Made by a program: the position numbers and the translations under genes
The notes under the pieces: model-generated
Seen by the model: only the letters and a program-made list of their open reading frames with translations
Database searches by the model: none
What the model was told of the DNA's origin: nothing
Source of the DNA: JAAYAN01 sp964437215
Lineage (GTDB): Bacteria > Bacteroidota > Ignavibacteria > Ignavibacteriales > Melioribacteraceae
DNA length: 54,900 bases
Direction: 5' to 3'
Assembly: GCA_964437215.1 (NCBI GenBank)
Contig: CAYTFZ010000008.1
Coordinates: 1 to 54,900 of the forward strand
Shown here: positions 36,414 to 46,435 of the stretch, in pieces
Numbering within the stretch: the stretch's first letter is position 1
Layout of the letters: each line of letters opens with the position of its first letter

Positions 36414-37897
36414 GAATTGTTTTTTTTATTGTTTTTGTGTCCTTTATAAAACTATTAGGACAAAGCTTTGAATATAAGAATACATTAAGTGAAGGAATCG
36501 AGTTATCTCTTAATTTTCAGGTTAAAGAAGCTGAAAAGAAATTTACAAAACTGATTTCTATGGATTCCGAACAACCTTTTGCATATTTACAAATGGCAAA
36601 AATGCATCTTTGGTTTTATTTAGGTACAAACGATCCGGACGAATTTGCTGCTGTTAAAAAATACTGCGAAACCGGTATCGAAAAAGGCGAAAAATTGCTC
36701 AAAAAGAAAAAGAATAATGCAGAAATAAAGGCTGTTATCGGTGAACTAAACTCTCAACTTGCCGTTGGAAACGCATATAATCGCGAAGCTTTTGCGGCAT
36801 TTTTTAAAACAAAATCAGCAATGAGTTATTTTGAAGAAAGTATTGATGAAAATCCTAAACTTTATAATGCATATCTTTGGTACGGCATTTTTAAATATAC
36901 AATTTCTTTTGTCCCTGGATTTCTAAAATTTGCAATTTCAATTACAGGATTATCGGGTGATAAAGAGGAAGGTTTGGGTTATATCCGAAAAGCGGCGAAA
37001 GCTGATAATCCCGATCCGGAAGCTGAATATCATTACGGAAGAATTTTAACGGAATACTGCGCCGAATATGACACTGCATCCGATATTATGAGCAGACTGG
37101 TTAAAAAGTATCCCGAAAACATTTTATTCAAATATCAGCTTGCTATAATTAAAATTAAGCTGCACAAACTTCAGGAATCTGAAATATTGTTGAGAGAAAT
37201 AATTGAGACAGACAATCCTAAATTCAAACAAACGCTGGCTTACTCCAATTTTTTGCTAGGGGATATTTATTTCAGAAGAAATAGTTATGATAAAGCTTTA
37301 AGTTATTACGAATTATTCTTAGAAATGACTCATTCACTTGATTATACAGGGATTGCCAATTTAAGAATGGCATTATGCTACGGATATAAAAAAGACAATT
37401 TGCTCTTTCAGAAAAATCTTCAGCTTGCAAAAGAAGGCAACGAAGATATTACTGAGGATGAATATGCAGCAAAAATTGCAGGCTATTTTATCGAAAACGG
37501 TTTTACTGAAGATATTAGGGAGATTATTGCAAGCGAAAATAATTTATATGCCGGAGAATACGAAAAAGTAATAAAATCCTTAGACGGCAGAATAAGTAAA
37601 ATAAATAATCGGGAATTGAAAGGCTATGCTGAATATTTAACTGCAGAAGCCTATCTTAAAAAAAAGAATTACAAACTTGCAGTTATAAATTCAAAAAATG
37701 CTTCAGAAAAAGAATATAAAACGTTCAGATGGATAAAATCTGCAGCTTTGTTGTGCCTGGCAAATTCCGAAAATTATTCAGGAAGTAAAGAAAAAGCAGT
37801 TGAATATCTTGAATCGGCTGAAGAAACCAGTTATTCAAATGACGATACAAAAGCTGGAATAATAAAGCTTAAAAATCACATTCCTAAAAAAAGATAA
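36410..37897 (+). CDS. Exported tetratricopeptide-repeat protein
   Basis: A 495-residue protein with a signal peptide (MRIVFFIVFVSFIKLLGQ, cleavage near Gln18). The rest is alpha-helical with TPR-like units: AYLQMAKMHL near residue 50, AEYHYGRILTEY near 203, LGDIYFRRNSYDKALSYYELF near 282-302 and ADAYL-like pairs near 410. It is probably periplasmic and acts as a scaffold; nothing shows an enzyme activity. It overlaps pyrG by four bases. About 90 bases separate it from purN. The function is unknown. Confidence 0.8.
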   Translation: MRIVFFIVFVSFIKLLGQSFEYKNTLSEGIELSLNFQVKEAEKKFTKLISMDSEQPFAYLQMAKMHLWFYLGTNDPDEFAAVKKYCETGIEKGEKLLKKKKNNAEIKAVIGELNSQLAVGNAYNREAFAAFFKTKSAMSYFEESIDENPKLYNAYLWYGIFKYTISFVPGFLKFAISITGLSGDKEEGLGYIRKAAKADNPDPEAEYHYGRILTEYCAEYDTASDIMSRLVKKYPENILFKYQLAIIKIKLHKLQESEILLREIIETDNPKFKQTLAYSNFLLGDIYFRRNSYDKALSYYELFLEMTHSLDYTGIANLRMALCYGYKKDNLLFQKNLQLAKEGNEDITEDEYAAKIAGYFIENGFTEDIREIIASENNLYAGEYEKVIKSLDGRISKINNRELKGYAEYLTAEAYLKKKNYKLAVINSKNASEKEYKTFRWIKSAALLCLANSENYSGSKEKAVEYLESAEETSYSNDDTKAGIIKLKNHIPKKR

Positions 37898-37987
37898 ATT
37901 ATTTGTTAAATTCTTTTATTTACCGCTTTTACCTGATTGATATTTCTTAAATATTTAGGTAATTTTAACGTTTAAAATTTGAAAGTT

Positions 37988-38602
37988 ATGTTAAAAATAG
38001 CTGTGTTTGTTTCAGGCAGGGGATCGAACCTGAAAGCAATAATAAATTCAATTCCTCATCAGCTTGAAAATGTAGAAGTTTCCGCTGTAATCAGCGATAA
38101 AAAGGATTGTCCGGCATTAGATTATGCTGAAGGATTGGGGATAAAAACATTATTTGTATCCGAAAAAGATCCTCAAAGCATTAATTATGAAAGTCTGATA
38201 CAAATATTATGCGGACTTAAAATAGATTTGATTGTTCTTGCGGGATTTCTAAAAAAAATACCCGATGAAATGATTGACAATTATCCGAATAAGATAATAA
38301 ATATTCATCCTGCTCTTTTGCCGTCGTTTGGAGGAAAAGGAATGTACGGAATGAATGTTCATAAAGCCGTTTTCGAAAAATCTTGTCAAATATCCGGTCC
38401 TACAGTTCATTTTGTTGATAAAATTTACGATAACGGAAAAATAATCGCGCAACAATCAGTTGATATTTCGGATGTAATTACTCCCGAAGAAATTGCTGAA
38501 AGAGTATTAAAAATAGAACATATTCTTTTGCCGTTTGTAATTAAAAAATTTTCTGAAAATAAAATAAGTATTAAAAATAACCGCGTATATATTGCGGACT
38601 AA
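37988..38602 (+). CDS. purN: Phosphoribosylglycinamide formyltransferase
   Basis: A 204-residue enzyme adding a formyl group from 10-formyltetrahydrofolate to GAR, step three of purine synthesis. SGRGSNLKAI lies at residues 9-18. The active-site segment INIHPALLPSFGGKGMYG (near 101-118) supplies Asn and His, and the Asp-containing DNGKIIAQ segment lies near 147-154. I chose the ATG at 37988; a TTG nine bases earlier is in frame but less likely. Its stop shares one base with the purH start (TAATG). Confidence 0.95.
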   Translation: MLKIAVFVSGRGSNLKAIINSIPHQLENVEVSAVISDKKDCPALDYAEGLGIKTLFVSEKDPQSINYESLIQILCGLKIDLIVLAGFLKKIPDEMIDNYPNKIINIHPALLPSFGGKGMYGMNVHKAVFEKSCQISGPTVHFVDKIYDNGKIIAQQSVDISDVITPEEIAERVLKIEHILLPFVIKKFSENKISIKNNRVYIAD

Positions 38603-40128
38603 TGAGGTCTAAATTGAAAAAATATGCATTGCTGAGTGTTTCAGATAAAAAAAATATAGAGACTTTTGCAAAGAGAACTGCTAAAGCAGGATACGAGATT
38701 CTTGCAACTGGTAAAACCGCTAAAATGATTAAAGATGCCGGAATCCCTTGTATTCTGGTTGAGGATTATGCCTCCTTTCCGGAAGTATTTGACGGACGAG
38801 TAAAAACTTTACAGCCCCGCATCTTTGGCGGAATTTTGATGAGACGCGGTGAAGAAAATGATATCCGCGAAGCTAAAGAAAACAATATTTATCCAATCGA
38901 TATAGTTTGTGTTAACCTTTATCCGTTTCCTGAAGTTGTAAAAAGAAAAGATATAGGGCTTGATACAAAAATTGAAAATATTGATATCGGGGGACCAAGT
39001 TTAATAAGGGCTGCCGCCAAAAATTATAAATATGTGAGCATATTAACTAATCCTGAACAATATGAAGATTTTTTAACGGAACTTGAATCCGGCGAAATTA
39101 AACTTTCCACGCGCGAAAAACTTGCTTCGGCTGCTTTTTCGCATACTTCATTTTACGATACTCTTATTGCCGACTTTTTTGAAGATGAGTTTAATCTGCC
39201 TAAGAAAAATTTCAGATTAAATCTTCCTGTTTCTTCCGAATTAAGATATGGAGAAAATCCACATCAAAGCGCAGCATTGTACGGAAATTTTTATGATTAT
39301 TACGAAATTCTTCACGGAAAGGAACTATCGTATAACAATATTATCGATTTGAATGCGGCAGCCGAAATTGTACTTGATATGGAAGGAATATCGTGCGCAA
39401 TAATAAAGCATACAAATCCTTGCGGCGCAGCAGTAGCGCAAAATATTTTTGATGCTTACGAAGCTGCTTTAAGCTGTGATCCTGTTTCGGCTTTTGGAGG
39501 AATTGTAGCTTTTAACAGCAAAGTAGATATTAAAACCGCACAAAAATTGAACGAGATATTTTTGGAAATAATTGTTGCTCCCGATTATGATGAAGATGCA
39601 TTAACCGAGCTGTTAAAAAAGAAAAACAGAAGATTATTGAAAATTAAAAATAAAGATGAAGAAAAATATCTATTTAAATCGGTTCCAGGCGGAATAATTC
39701 TTCAGGATAAAGATTTTTCGAAGCTGAAGGAAGAAAACCTGAAAGTTGTTACAAAGAGGAATTTTACTCCTTCGGAATTATCAGATTTACGTTTGGCTTG
39801 GGTAATTTGCAAACATACGAAGTCGAATGCCATTATTTATGTAAAAAACAACAGAGCTGTAGGTGTGGGCGCCGGACAAATGTCGCGCGTAGATTCAACA
39901 AAAACTGCAGCGCGTAAAGCAAAAGAACAAGGGTTCGATCTTAACGGTGCAGTTGCTGCTTCGGATGCATTCTTTCCTTTTGCCGACGGTGTTGAGGAAA
40001 TTGCTTCGAATGGAATTACCGCTATAATTCAGCCAGGCGGATCTGTAAGGGACGAAGAAGTTATAGTAGCGGCTGACAAACATAATTTAGCAATGATATT
40101 TACCGGAATTAGAAACTTCAAACATTAA
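38602..40128 (+). CDS. purH: Bifunctional AICAR formyltransferase / IMP cyclohydrolase
   Basis: A 508-residue enzyme for the last two steps of IMP synthesis. The N-terminal IMP cyclohydrolase domain (1-190) begins YALLSVSDKKNIETFA and has the MGS-like LATGKTAKMI, FDGRVKTLQPRIFGG and VNLYPF. The C-terminal transformylase has LRYGENPHQSAALYG, IKHTNPCGAA with the catalytic Lys-His, and AFGGIVAFN. The end AASDAFFPFADGVE and IIQPGGSVRD are standard. It is coupled to purN by a one-base overlap and lies 8 bases before mreB, so purine synthesis and cell-shape genes share a transcript. Confidence 0.97.
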   Translation: MRSKLKKYALLSVSDKKNIETFAKRTAKAGYEILATGKTAKMIKDAGIPCILVEDYASFPEVFDGRVKTLQPRIFGGILMRRGEENDIREAKENNIYPIDIVCVNLYPFPEVVKRKDIGLDTKIENIDIGGPSLIRAAAKNYKYVSILTNPEQYEDFLTELESGEIKLSTREKLASAAFSHTSFYDTLIADFFEDEFNLPKKNFRLNLPVSSELRYGENPHQSAALYGNFYDYYEILHGKELSYNNIIDLNAAAEIVLDMEGISCAIIKHTNPCGAAVAQNIFDAYEAALSCDPVSAFGGIVAFNSKVDIKTAQKLNEIFLEIIVAPDYDEDALTELLKKKNRRLLKIKNKDEEKYLFKSVPGGIILQDKDFSKLKEENLKVVTKRNFTPSELSDLRLAWVICKHTKSNAIIYVKNNRAVGVGAGQMSRVDSTKTAARKAKEQGFDLNGAVAASDAFFPFADGVEEIASNGITAIIQPGGSVRDEEVIVAADKHNLAMIFTGIRNFKH

Positions 40129-40136
40129 GGTGACAG

Positions 40137-41162
40137 ATGGGAATATTTGATTTTTTTTCGAATGATATAGCAATGGATTTGGGTACTGCAAATACCTTAA
40201 TCCATATAAAAGGTAAAGGTATTGTACTTAACGAGCCTTCTATTGTTGCTTTCGACCGCAATACTAAAAGAATAATAGCTTTGGGTAACCAGGCAAAAGA
40301 AATGCAGGGAAGAGAACACAGGGAAATTCGTGTTTCGCGACCGATGCGCGATGGCGTAATTGCCGATTTTGAAATTGCAGAAGGAATGATAAGAGCATTT
40401 ATAAAAAAAGTAAGTACAGGTTTTCTTTCGGCAAGAAGGATTGTAGTTGCTGTTCCCAGCGGAGTTACCGAGGTAGAAAAACGAGCTGTTCGCGACAGTG
40501 CCGAGCATGCCGGCGCAAAAGAAGTTCATCTTATTGCCGAACCAATGGCTGCTGCTATAGGTGTTGGAATTGATGTTGACGCTCCTGTTGGAAATATGAT
40601 TATAGATATCGGCGGCGGTACAACTGAAATTGCTGTAATTGCTTTATCCGGAATTGTAAACGAAGAATCAATCCGCATTGCCGGCGATGAAATGAATAAT
40701 GCTATAATGCAGTTCTTTAAGAAAAACTATAATCTTCTTATCGGCGAAAGAACAGCCGAATCGATAAAATGCGAAGTCGGTTCAGCAGTACCTCTTAAAG
40801 AGGAAATTACTATTCAAGTTAAAGGACGCGACCTTGTAGGCGGAATTCCTAAAACAAGCGAAGTAAGTTCTGTTGAAATAAGAGAAGCTTTGAATGAAAA
40901 TATCAGTCAGATAGTTGAAGCAGTTAAACAGACCCTCGAAAGAACACCTCCGGAGCTTTCGGCAGATATTCTTGACAGAGGTGTTATGCTTTCAGGCGGC
41001 GGAGCTTTATTAAAAGGTTTGGATGAACGTATCCGGATGGAAACAAATCTTCCTGTTCACGTTGCAGACGATCCCTTAACTGCTGTAGTACGCGGAGCAG
41101 GCAAAGCCATCGATCAGATAAACAAATATTCAAAAGTATTTATCCGAAACAGACAATACTGA
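40137..41162 (+). CDS. mreB: Rod-shape-determining actin homologue MreB
   Basis: A 341-residue actin-fold ATPase. Phosphate-1 motif MDLGTANTLI is at residues 13-22, phosphate-2 IDIGGGTTEIAV near 160, and the adenosine motif SGGGALLKGLDERI near 282. N-terminal IFDFFS is the amphipathic membrane-binding stretch. MreB filaments steer the elongasome at the inner membrane. It has GGTGA upstream and its stop overlaps mreC by one base. Confidence 0.98.
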   Translation: MGIFDFFSNDIAMDLGTANTLIHIKGKGIVLNEPSIVAFDRNTKRIIALGNQAKEMQGREHREIRVSRPMRDGVIADFEIAEGMIRAFIKKVSTGFLSARRIVVAVPSGVTEVEKRAVRDSAEHAGAKEVHLIAEPMAAAIGVGIDVDAPVGNMIIDIGGGTTEIAVIALSGIVNEESIRIAGDEMNNAIMQFFKKNYNLLIGERTAESIKCEVGSAVPLKEEITIQVKGRDLVGGIPKTSEVSSVEIREALNENISQIVEAVKQTLERTPPELSADILDRGVMLSGGGALLKGLDERIRMETNLPVHVADDPLTAVVRGAGKAIDQINKYSKVFIRNRQY

Positions 41163-42004
41163 TGTTTAATTATATACGCAATTTTTTTTTTAATACAAAA
41201 GAGTATATACTTACAATAATATTGCTTTTGGTAAGTCTTGTTGTAATCTCGCAAAACGACAAAAGTGAAATTAAAAGATTTAAAACTATTTCGTTTGCAG
41301 CTGTTGCCTTCCTAAAAAGTTCATTAAATTCTGCCTCCAATTTGCTGAAAGATGATGAGGAATTGCAAAACCAGAAAAAAATCAATGCTCAATTGATGCT
41401 TGAAGTAAATAATCTTAGAAATTACAAAAAAGAAAACGAGGAATTGAAATCTCTATTGAATTTCAAAAAAAGCACTCCGCAAAGTCTTATTCCGGCAGAA
41501 ATTGTTTCTAAAAAAATAACAATGCCCAGATGGAATTTTATTATAAATTCCGGAAAGAACGACGGGGTTAAAGAAGGGATGCCTGTTTTAACAGAAACTG
41601 GTCTGGTTGGGATAGTTTACAGTTGTTCAGGAAGTTTTTCAGTCGTACGTACTTTGCGGAATGTGGATTTGAATATTGCAGTTACAAATCAACGTTCTTT
41701 GGTGAGCGGGGTTTTAAATTGGAATGGTAAAAATCTTATTATTAAAAATATGCCCTCAACATACGATATGGAATTGGGAGATAGAATAGTTACCTCCGAT
41801 TTCAGTACGTTAATACCTCCTTCAATACCTATCGGGTTAATTGTAAAAAAGGAAACAGACCAGACTGGTTTGGTAAGTAACGTTATTGTTTCTACTTTTG
41901 CAGATCTTTCCAGGGTACAGAATGTTTTTGTTTATCCTTTTATTCGCAGTAAAGAGATTGACAGTCTTGAATTCAATCTTATGATAAAAAGGGATGATAA
42001 ATGA
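41162..42004 (+). CDS. mreC: Rod-shape-determining protein MreC
   Basis: A 280-residue bitopic protein. A membrane span lies at about residues 14-29 (YILTIILLLVSLVVIS). A periplasmic coiled coil follows at about 65-103 (heptads around LMLEVNNLRNYKKENEEL), then the beta-barrel pair with PRWNFIINSGKNDGVKEGMPV and LRNVDLNIAV. MreC links MreB to PBP2 and RodA and activates them. It overlaps mreB by one base and mreD by four. Confidence 0.94.
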   Translation: MFNYIRNFFFNTKEYILTIILLLVSLVVISQNDKSEIKRFKTISFAAVAFLKSSLNSASNLLKDDEELQNQKKINAQLMLEVNNLRNYKKENEELKSLLNFKKSTPQSLIPAEIVSKKITMPRWNFIINSGKNDGVKEGMPVLTETGLVGIVYSCSGSFSVVRTLRNVDLNIAVTNQRSLVSGVLNWNGKNLIIKNMPSTYDMELGDRIVTSDFSTLIPPSIPIGLIVKKETDQTGLVSNVIVSTFADLSRVQNVFVYPFIRSKEIDSLEFNLMIKRDDK

Positions 42005-42489
42005 AAAATTATCTTTTTCTTTTAGTTATATTTATTCCGGTTTTAATACTTCAAATTTTAACTGACAGATTTTTGACTTTTAATTATATCGGTCCGGATT
42101 TAATTTTGATTATGGTTGTGTATATAACATTAAGCAGCGGTTTGATAAAAGGGAGCCTTTTGGCGTTTATTTTTGGATTTATTTATGATATTGTTTCCGG
42201 CGGAATTTTGGGAATATCAATGTTTTCGCTTACTCTGGCATCTTTTATTTCGGGTTTCTTTTATAATCAGAACAAAAAAAGCCTTTTTTTTAGTTCTTAC
42301 AAATTTCTTTTAATTGTATTTTTAAGCGCATTGATATCATCCTTTTTTAAATCGTTGCTCGAAAGCAATAAACTTCCGTTAAATATGATTAGTTTAATAA
42401 TTGAATACGGACTAATTCCCGCTGTTTACACATCAGCTTTAAGCGTACCGATAATAATTATTACACCTAAAAATCGGTTGGAAATATAA
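42001..42489 (+). CDS. mreD: Rod-shape-determining protein MreD
   Basis: A 162-residue membrane protein with five to six hydrophobic segments, the MreD size. The YIGPDLILIMVVYITLSSG segment near residues 29-47 and FGFIYDIVSGGILGISMFS near 58-76 match the family. It forms part of the elongasome inner-membrane core. It overlaps mreC by four bases and mrdA by one (TAATG). Confidence 0.9.
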   Translation: MKNYLFLLVIFIPVLILQILTDRFLTFNYIGPDLILIMVVYITLSSGLIKGSLLAFIFGFIYDIVSGGILGISMFSLTLASFISGFFYNQNKKSLFFSSYKFLLIVFLSALISSFFKSLLESNKLPLNMISLIIEYGLIPAVYTSALSVPIIIITPKNRLEI

Positions 42490-44285
42490 TGGATGCTTTT
42501 GGGTCTTTAGTTAGAAAAAGAATACTTACAACACTAATAATTGGCTTTTTCTCTCTCTTGGTTATTCAGCTTTTTACAATGCAAATTCTGCAAACGGAAC
42601 AATACGATCTGAAATCGAGAGACAACAGTATAAAAGGATACGAAACAGACGCTCCGAGAGGCACATATTTCGATCGTAATTTAAATGTACTTGTCAGCAA
42701 TAAACCTGCATTCACTCTGCAAATTACACCCGCATATTACGATACTTCTTTTAATCCGATGATTGAAAAAATATTGAATGAACAACCCGGATATGTAAGT
42801 AGAATTTTATATTTAAATAGATACTATTCAAAATACTCGCCTCGAAATATCAAAAGGGATATCGATTTTCAGACTATTGCTTGGATAGAGGAACATGAAG
42901 AAGAACTGAAAGGAGTATCCTATAAAATACAATTGCAGCGTGATTACAGCTACGGCATTAACGGCTCGCACATTTTTGGTTATATTAAAGAAATTCCGCC
43001 GGATAAGCTTAATGAAGAAAAAGGAAGATATGTTCCGGGCGATTTAATAGGATTCAGCGGAATTGAAAAATATTACGAGAAATATTTACGAGGCGAAAAA
43101 GGTGTAAAGTATTATGTTGTTGATGCCCGCCAGAAAATGGTTGGCAGATATGATGACGGGAAAAGCGATAAATTACCAATAAAAGGATACGATCTTATTT
43201 TATCTGTTGATGCCGAAACCCAGAAAATTGCAGAAAAGTTGATGGAAGGAAAAAGAGGGGCAGTTGTTGCGTTAGATCCCAAAACCGGTGAAGTGATTGC
43301 TATGGTAAGTGCACCGGAATATAATCTTGCTGATTTTGCTACAGTTACAACACGAGATGTATTTAATAAACTTACAACAGATCCTTACAAACCGCTGTTT
43401 AACAGAGCTACGGCGTCAATATATTCTCCTGGCTCAACTAGTAAAATGGTTGGAGCTATTGCAGCTCTTGAAGAAGGAGTTATTGATGAAAATACGACGC
43501 TTTTTTGCGGCGGCGGATTAAATTACGGCGGAAGATTTTTTAAATGTCTGCATGTTGACGGAAGCATTAAAGTAGAAAGAGCAATTGAACACAGTTGCAA
43601 CACGTTTTTTTACAGACTTGCGTTAAGTCTGGGAGTTGATAGATGGTCGAAATATGCGCATAAACTCGGATTCGGGCAAAAGTTAGGGCTTGATATCGGA
43701 GAAGAAATGAGCGGAATTTGCCCCGATAGAAAATATTACGACAGAGCTTTTGGCAAAGGGAAATGGTCTGAAGGTTTGGTAATAAATCTAGGAATAGGAC
43801 AGGGAGAGCTTGGAGTAACACCGCTGCAATTGGCACATTACGTTTCGCTTATTGCAAATAACGGTTCTACCGGAACGCCTCATCTGGTTAAGGGTTATAT
43901 CGATAAAAAAGGGGCTTTTCATGCTTTCGATTATAAAAGTGTAAATTTGGGAATAAGCGAACAAACTTTTGAAATTGTAAAAAAGGCAATGTATCTGGTA
44001 GTTAACGGAAATGGTACTGCTGGACACATAAGGATGAAAAATCTTTCCATTGCAGGTAAAACCGGTACGGCACAAAATCCATTTGGTAAAGAACACGCTT
44101 TGTTTGTAGGATTTGCTCCCTATGAGGATCCTAAAATTGCTGTTGCAGTAATTGTTGAAAATGCTGGTTACGGCGGAACTCATGCTGCACCAGTTGCAAA
44201 AGAAGTAATGAAGACATATTTAAAAGTTACTGACGATGCCATTTCGGGACCGACCACTACAATTGCTCAGGCTACAGAGGATTGA
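42489..44285 (+). CDS. mrdA: Penicillin-binding protein 2 (elongation transpeptidase)
   Basis: A 598-residue class B PBP. A single span is at about residues 12-30. The pedestal region has DAPRGTYFDRNLNVLVSNKP near 51-70. The transpeptidase has S316 and K319 in STSK, HSCNTFFY (SxN) near 370 and AGKTGTAQNP near 523. It cross-links new peptidoglycan in the side wall together with RodA. Translation of rodA restarts directly after its stop; the AGAGG needed for rodA lies inside the last codons of mrdA. Confidence 0.96.
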   Translation: MDAFGSLVRKRILTTLIIGFFSLLVIQLFTMQILQTEQYDLKSRDNSIKGYETDAPRGTYFDRNLNVLVSNKPAFTLQITPAYYDTSFNPMIEKILNEQPGYVSRILYLNRYYSKYSPRNIKRDIDFQTIAWIEEHEEELKGVSYKIQLQRDYSYGINGSHIFGYIKEIPPDKLNEEKGRYVPGDLIGFSGIEKYYEKYLRGEKGVKYYVVDARQKMVGRYDDGKSDKLPIKGYDLILSVDAETQKIAEKLMEGKRGAVVALDPKTGEVIAMVSAPEYNLADFATVTTRDVFNKLTTDPYKPLFNRATASIYSPGSTSKMVGAIAALEEGVIDENTTLFCGGGLNYGGRFFKCLHVDGSIKVERAIEHSCNTFFYRLALSLGVDRWSKYAHKLGFGQKLGLDIGEEMSGICPDRKYYDRAFGKGKWSEGLVINLGIGQGELGVTPLQLAHYVSLIANNGSTGTPHLVKGYIDKKGAFHAFDYKSVNLGISEQTFEIVKKAMYLVVNGNGTAGHIRMKNLSIAGKTGTAQNPFGKEHALFVGFAPYEDPKIAVAVIVENAGYGGTHAAPVAKEVMKTYLKVTDDAISGPTTTIAQATED

Positions 44286-44286
44286 T

Positions 44287-45516
44287 GTGAGAATAGATTA
44301 TAACGTAAAGGATAAGTTTGACTTCTGGATTATAGGTTCGATAATTACGCTAATTACTTTTGGACTATTGGCAATTTACAGCTCTACTTTAAATCACCCG
44401 ACTGCATATGGTAATTTTGAAAGACAGCTTTATTGGGCAGTCGGCTCTTTTGTAATTCTTTTTATAATAATTTTCCTTCCAAAGCAAATACTTCGCCTTT
44501 CAGTATTGCCGTCATATCTTATTTCCATTGCAATGCTTTTGGCTGTTTTATTTGCCGGAAAAACAGTATACGGAGCAAAAAGCTGGCTGAGCTTCGGTCC
44601 TTTTGGTTTTCAACCTAGCGAATTTGCAAAAATCGGATTGATTTTAAGTATTGCTTACTGGTTTGGAAACAGACAAAGAGATATTAACTCAATAAAAGAT
44701 ATAGGTCTTGCTCTAATTATTGGATGTATTCCAATAATTTTGATACTTCTTGAACCCGATATGGGAACTGCTATTGTTTTTATTGTTGTTACATTGACAA
44801 TGATTTTTTGGGCGGGAATAAGTCTTTTTAGCGTGTTTGTTGTTTTAAGTCCCGGATTTGTTGCGTTTTCATCATTATTTGGAACAGTATATTTTCTACT
44901 ATCGCTTGTTATTGTTGCCGGTATGCTATTCTTTTTTAAGCGCGATCTTTTTTTAAGTATAACAATATTTGTAATAAATATTTCTGCCGGATTTTTATTT
45001 GATTTTTTATTTAAAATTCTTAAACCGCATCAACAAAAACGAATAGAATCGTTTCTTGATCCGGCTGCCGATCCGCTTGGATCGGGCTATAATGCAATGC
45101 AGGCAAAAGTAGCAATTGGCAGCGGAGGTTTTTTCGGAAAAGGATTTCTTCACGGCAATCAAACACAGTTAAGATTTATACCTGAACAATGGACGGATTT
45201 TATATATTGTGTAATCGGTGAGGAATTTGGATTTTTAGGCGGAATTGCCGTACTGATCTTATTTCTTGTTATATTTATACGGTTGCTTCACATTTTATCG
45301 CAGGTAAAAGATGCATTTTACAGCTTAATTATTGTTGGAATACTTACTCTTTTATTCACACATTTTGCAATAAATATAGGTATGAATGTAGGATTAATTC
45401 CTGTTATAGGACTTCCTCTCCCTTTTTTAAGTTACGGGGGAAGTTCACTTTTACAAAATATGATTTTTATAGGAATAGTTTTAAATATATATAAAAACAG
45501 AAAACAAAATGTTTAA
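44287..45516 (+). CDS. rodA: Rod-shape peptidoglycan polymerase RodA
   Basis: A SEDS glycosyltransferase of 409 residues with about ten or more spans. Signature segments are GFQPSEFAKIG, LEPDMGTA, the LDPAADPLGSGYNAMQAKVAIGSGG region with RFIPEQWTDFI, and LPFLSYGGSS. I start it at the GTG at 44287, one base after the mrdA stop, because AGAGG sits six bases upstream; an ATG at 44236 would overlap mrdA by 50 bases. Compared with E. coli RodA there is an insertion of roughly 35-40 hydrophobic residues before LDPAADP, probably extra membrane helices. It polymerises lipid II for PBP2. Confidence 0.95.
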   Translation: MRIDYNVKDKFDFWIIGSIITLITFGLLAIYSSTLNHPTAYGNFERQLYWAVGSFVILFIIIFLPKQILRLSVLPSYLISIAMLLAVLFAGKTVYGAKSWLSFGPFGFQPSEFAKIGLILSIAYWFGNRQRDINSIKDIGLALIIGCIPIILILLEPDMGTAIVFIVVTLTMIFWAGISLFSVFVVLSPGFVAFSSLFGTVYFLLSLVIVAGMLFFFKRDLFLSITIFVINISAGFLFDFLFKILKPHQQKRIESFLDPAADPLGSGYNAMQAKVAIGSGGFFGKGFLHGNQTQLRFIPEQWTDFIYCVIGEEFGFLGGIAVLILFLVIFIRLLHILSQVKDAFYSLIIVGILTLLFTHFAINIGMNVGLIPVIGLPLPFLSYGGSSLLQNMIFIGIVLNIYKNRKQNV

Positions 45517-45531
45517 CAAAAATAAAAAATT

Positions 45532-46341
45532 ATGAAAGCATACAAAAAGTTACAGAATCTAATTGATAAAGGATATCATATTTGTGTTGGGCTTGATACA
45601 GATTTAAACAAATTGCCCGAAAATATAAAAAAAATGAAAAACCCTGTGTTGGAATTTAATAAAATAATAATTGAAAATACTTGCGATATAGCTGCTTCCT
45701 ATAAGCTGAATCTGGCATTTTACGAGGCAGAAGGAATTTCAGGACTGGAATGTTTACAGGAAACACTTAAACTCATCCCTGATGAAGTTTTAACTATCGG
45801 AGATGCTAAAAGAGGCGATATCGGGAACACATCTCAAATGTATGCAAAATCGCTTTTCGACCATTTTTGTTTTGATGCTTCAACTTTGAATCCTTATATG
45901 GGTTACGATTCTGTTGAGCCATTTTTAGAATATGATAATAAGTTGAATTTTATTTTAGCTCTTACATCTAATAAAAGCAATTCCGATTTTGAAAAATTGA
46001 AATTAATTGACGGTCGTTTTGTCTTCCAGGAAGTGATAGAAAAGGTAAAATGTTGGAATAAGCAAAATAATTGCGGTTTGGTATTTGGGGCTACAAACAG
46101 CGCTGAACTTGAAGATAATGTAAATTCTTTCGTCAATCTGCCTGTCCTTTTGCCCGGTGTGGGTGCTCAGGGCGGCAGTTTGGAAGATGTTGTTAAAATA
46201 TTTAATAAATCTGGAAATAATTCTTTTATAATAAACGTAAGCCGCGGAATAATTTATGCCGACAACACAGAAGAATTCGGTAAAATCGCGCGAAAAAAAC
46301 TTATTGAGCTGAATAACGAAATTGAACAGTTAAAAAAATAA
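45532..46341 (+). CDS. pyrF: Orotidine 5'-phosphate decarboxylase (type 2)
   Basis: A 269-residue TIM barrel, the longer PyrF group seen in actinobacteria and Bacteroidota. VGLDTDLNKLP is at about residues 19-29, the catalytic IGDAKRGDIGNTS near 87-99, and the phosphate-binding LPGVGAQGGSLED near 206-218. It converts OMP to UMP, two kinase steps before the pyrG substrate. It lies 15 bases after rodA, the end of the plus-strand run. Confidence 0.94.
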   Translation: MKAYKKLQNLIDKGYHICVGLDTDLNKLPENIKKMKNPVLEFNKIIIENTCDIAASYKLNLAFYEAEGISGLECLQETLKLIPDEVLTIGDAKRGDIGNTSQMYAKSLFDHFCFDASTLNPYMGYDSVEPFLEYDNKLNFILALTSNKSNSDFEKLKLIDGRFVFQEVIEKVKCWNKQNNCGLVFGATNSAELEDNVNSFVNLPVLLPGVGAQGGSLEDVVKIFNKSGNNSFIINVSRGIIYADNTEEFGKIARKKLIELNNEIEQLKK

Positions 46342-46435
46342 ATTTATATTTTGATTTTTTAATAGATAAAGTTTTATTTTAGTATTTGCTGGTTTGATTC
46401 TAAATTATCATTTAAGGTAAAACAGGAGACCTTTG

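Noticed and set aside
44236..44286. ATG start for rodA inside mrdA
   Set aside because: The extra residues are not SEDS-like, and a GTG with a good ribosome site lies directly after the mrdA stop.
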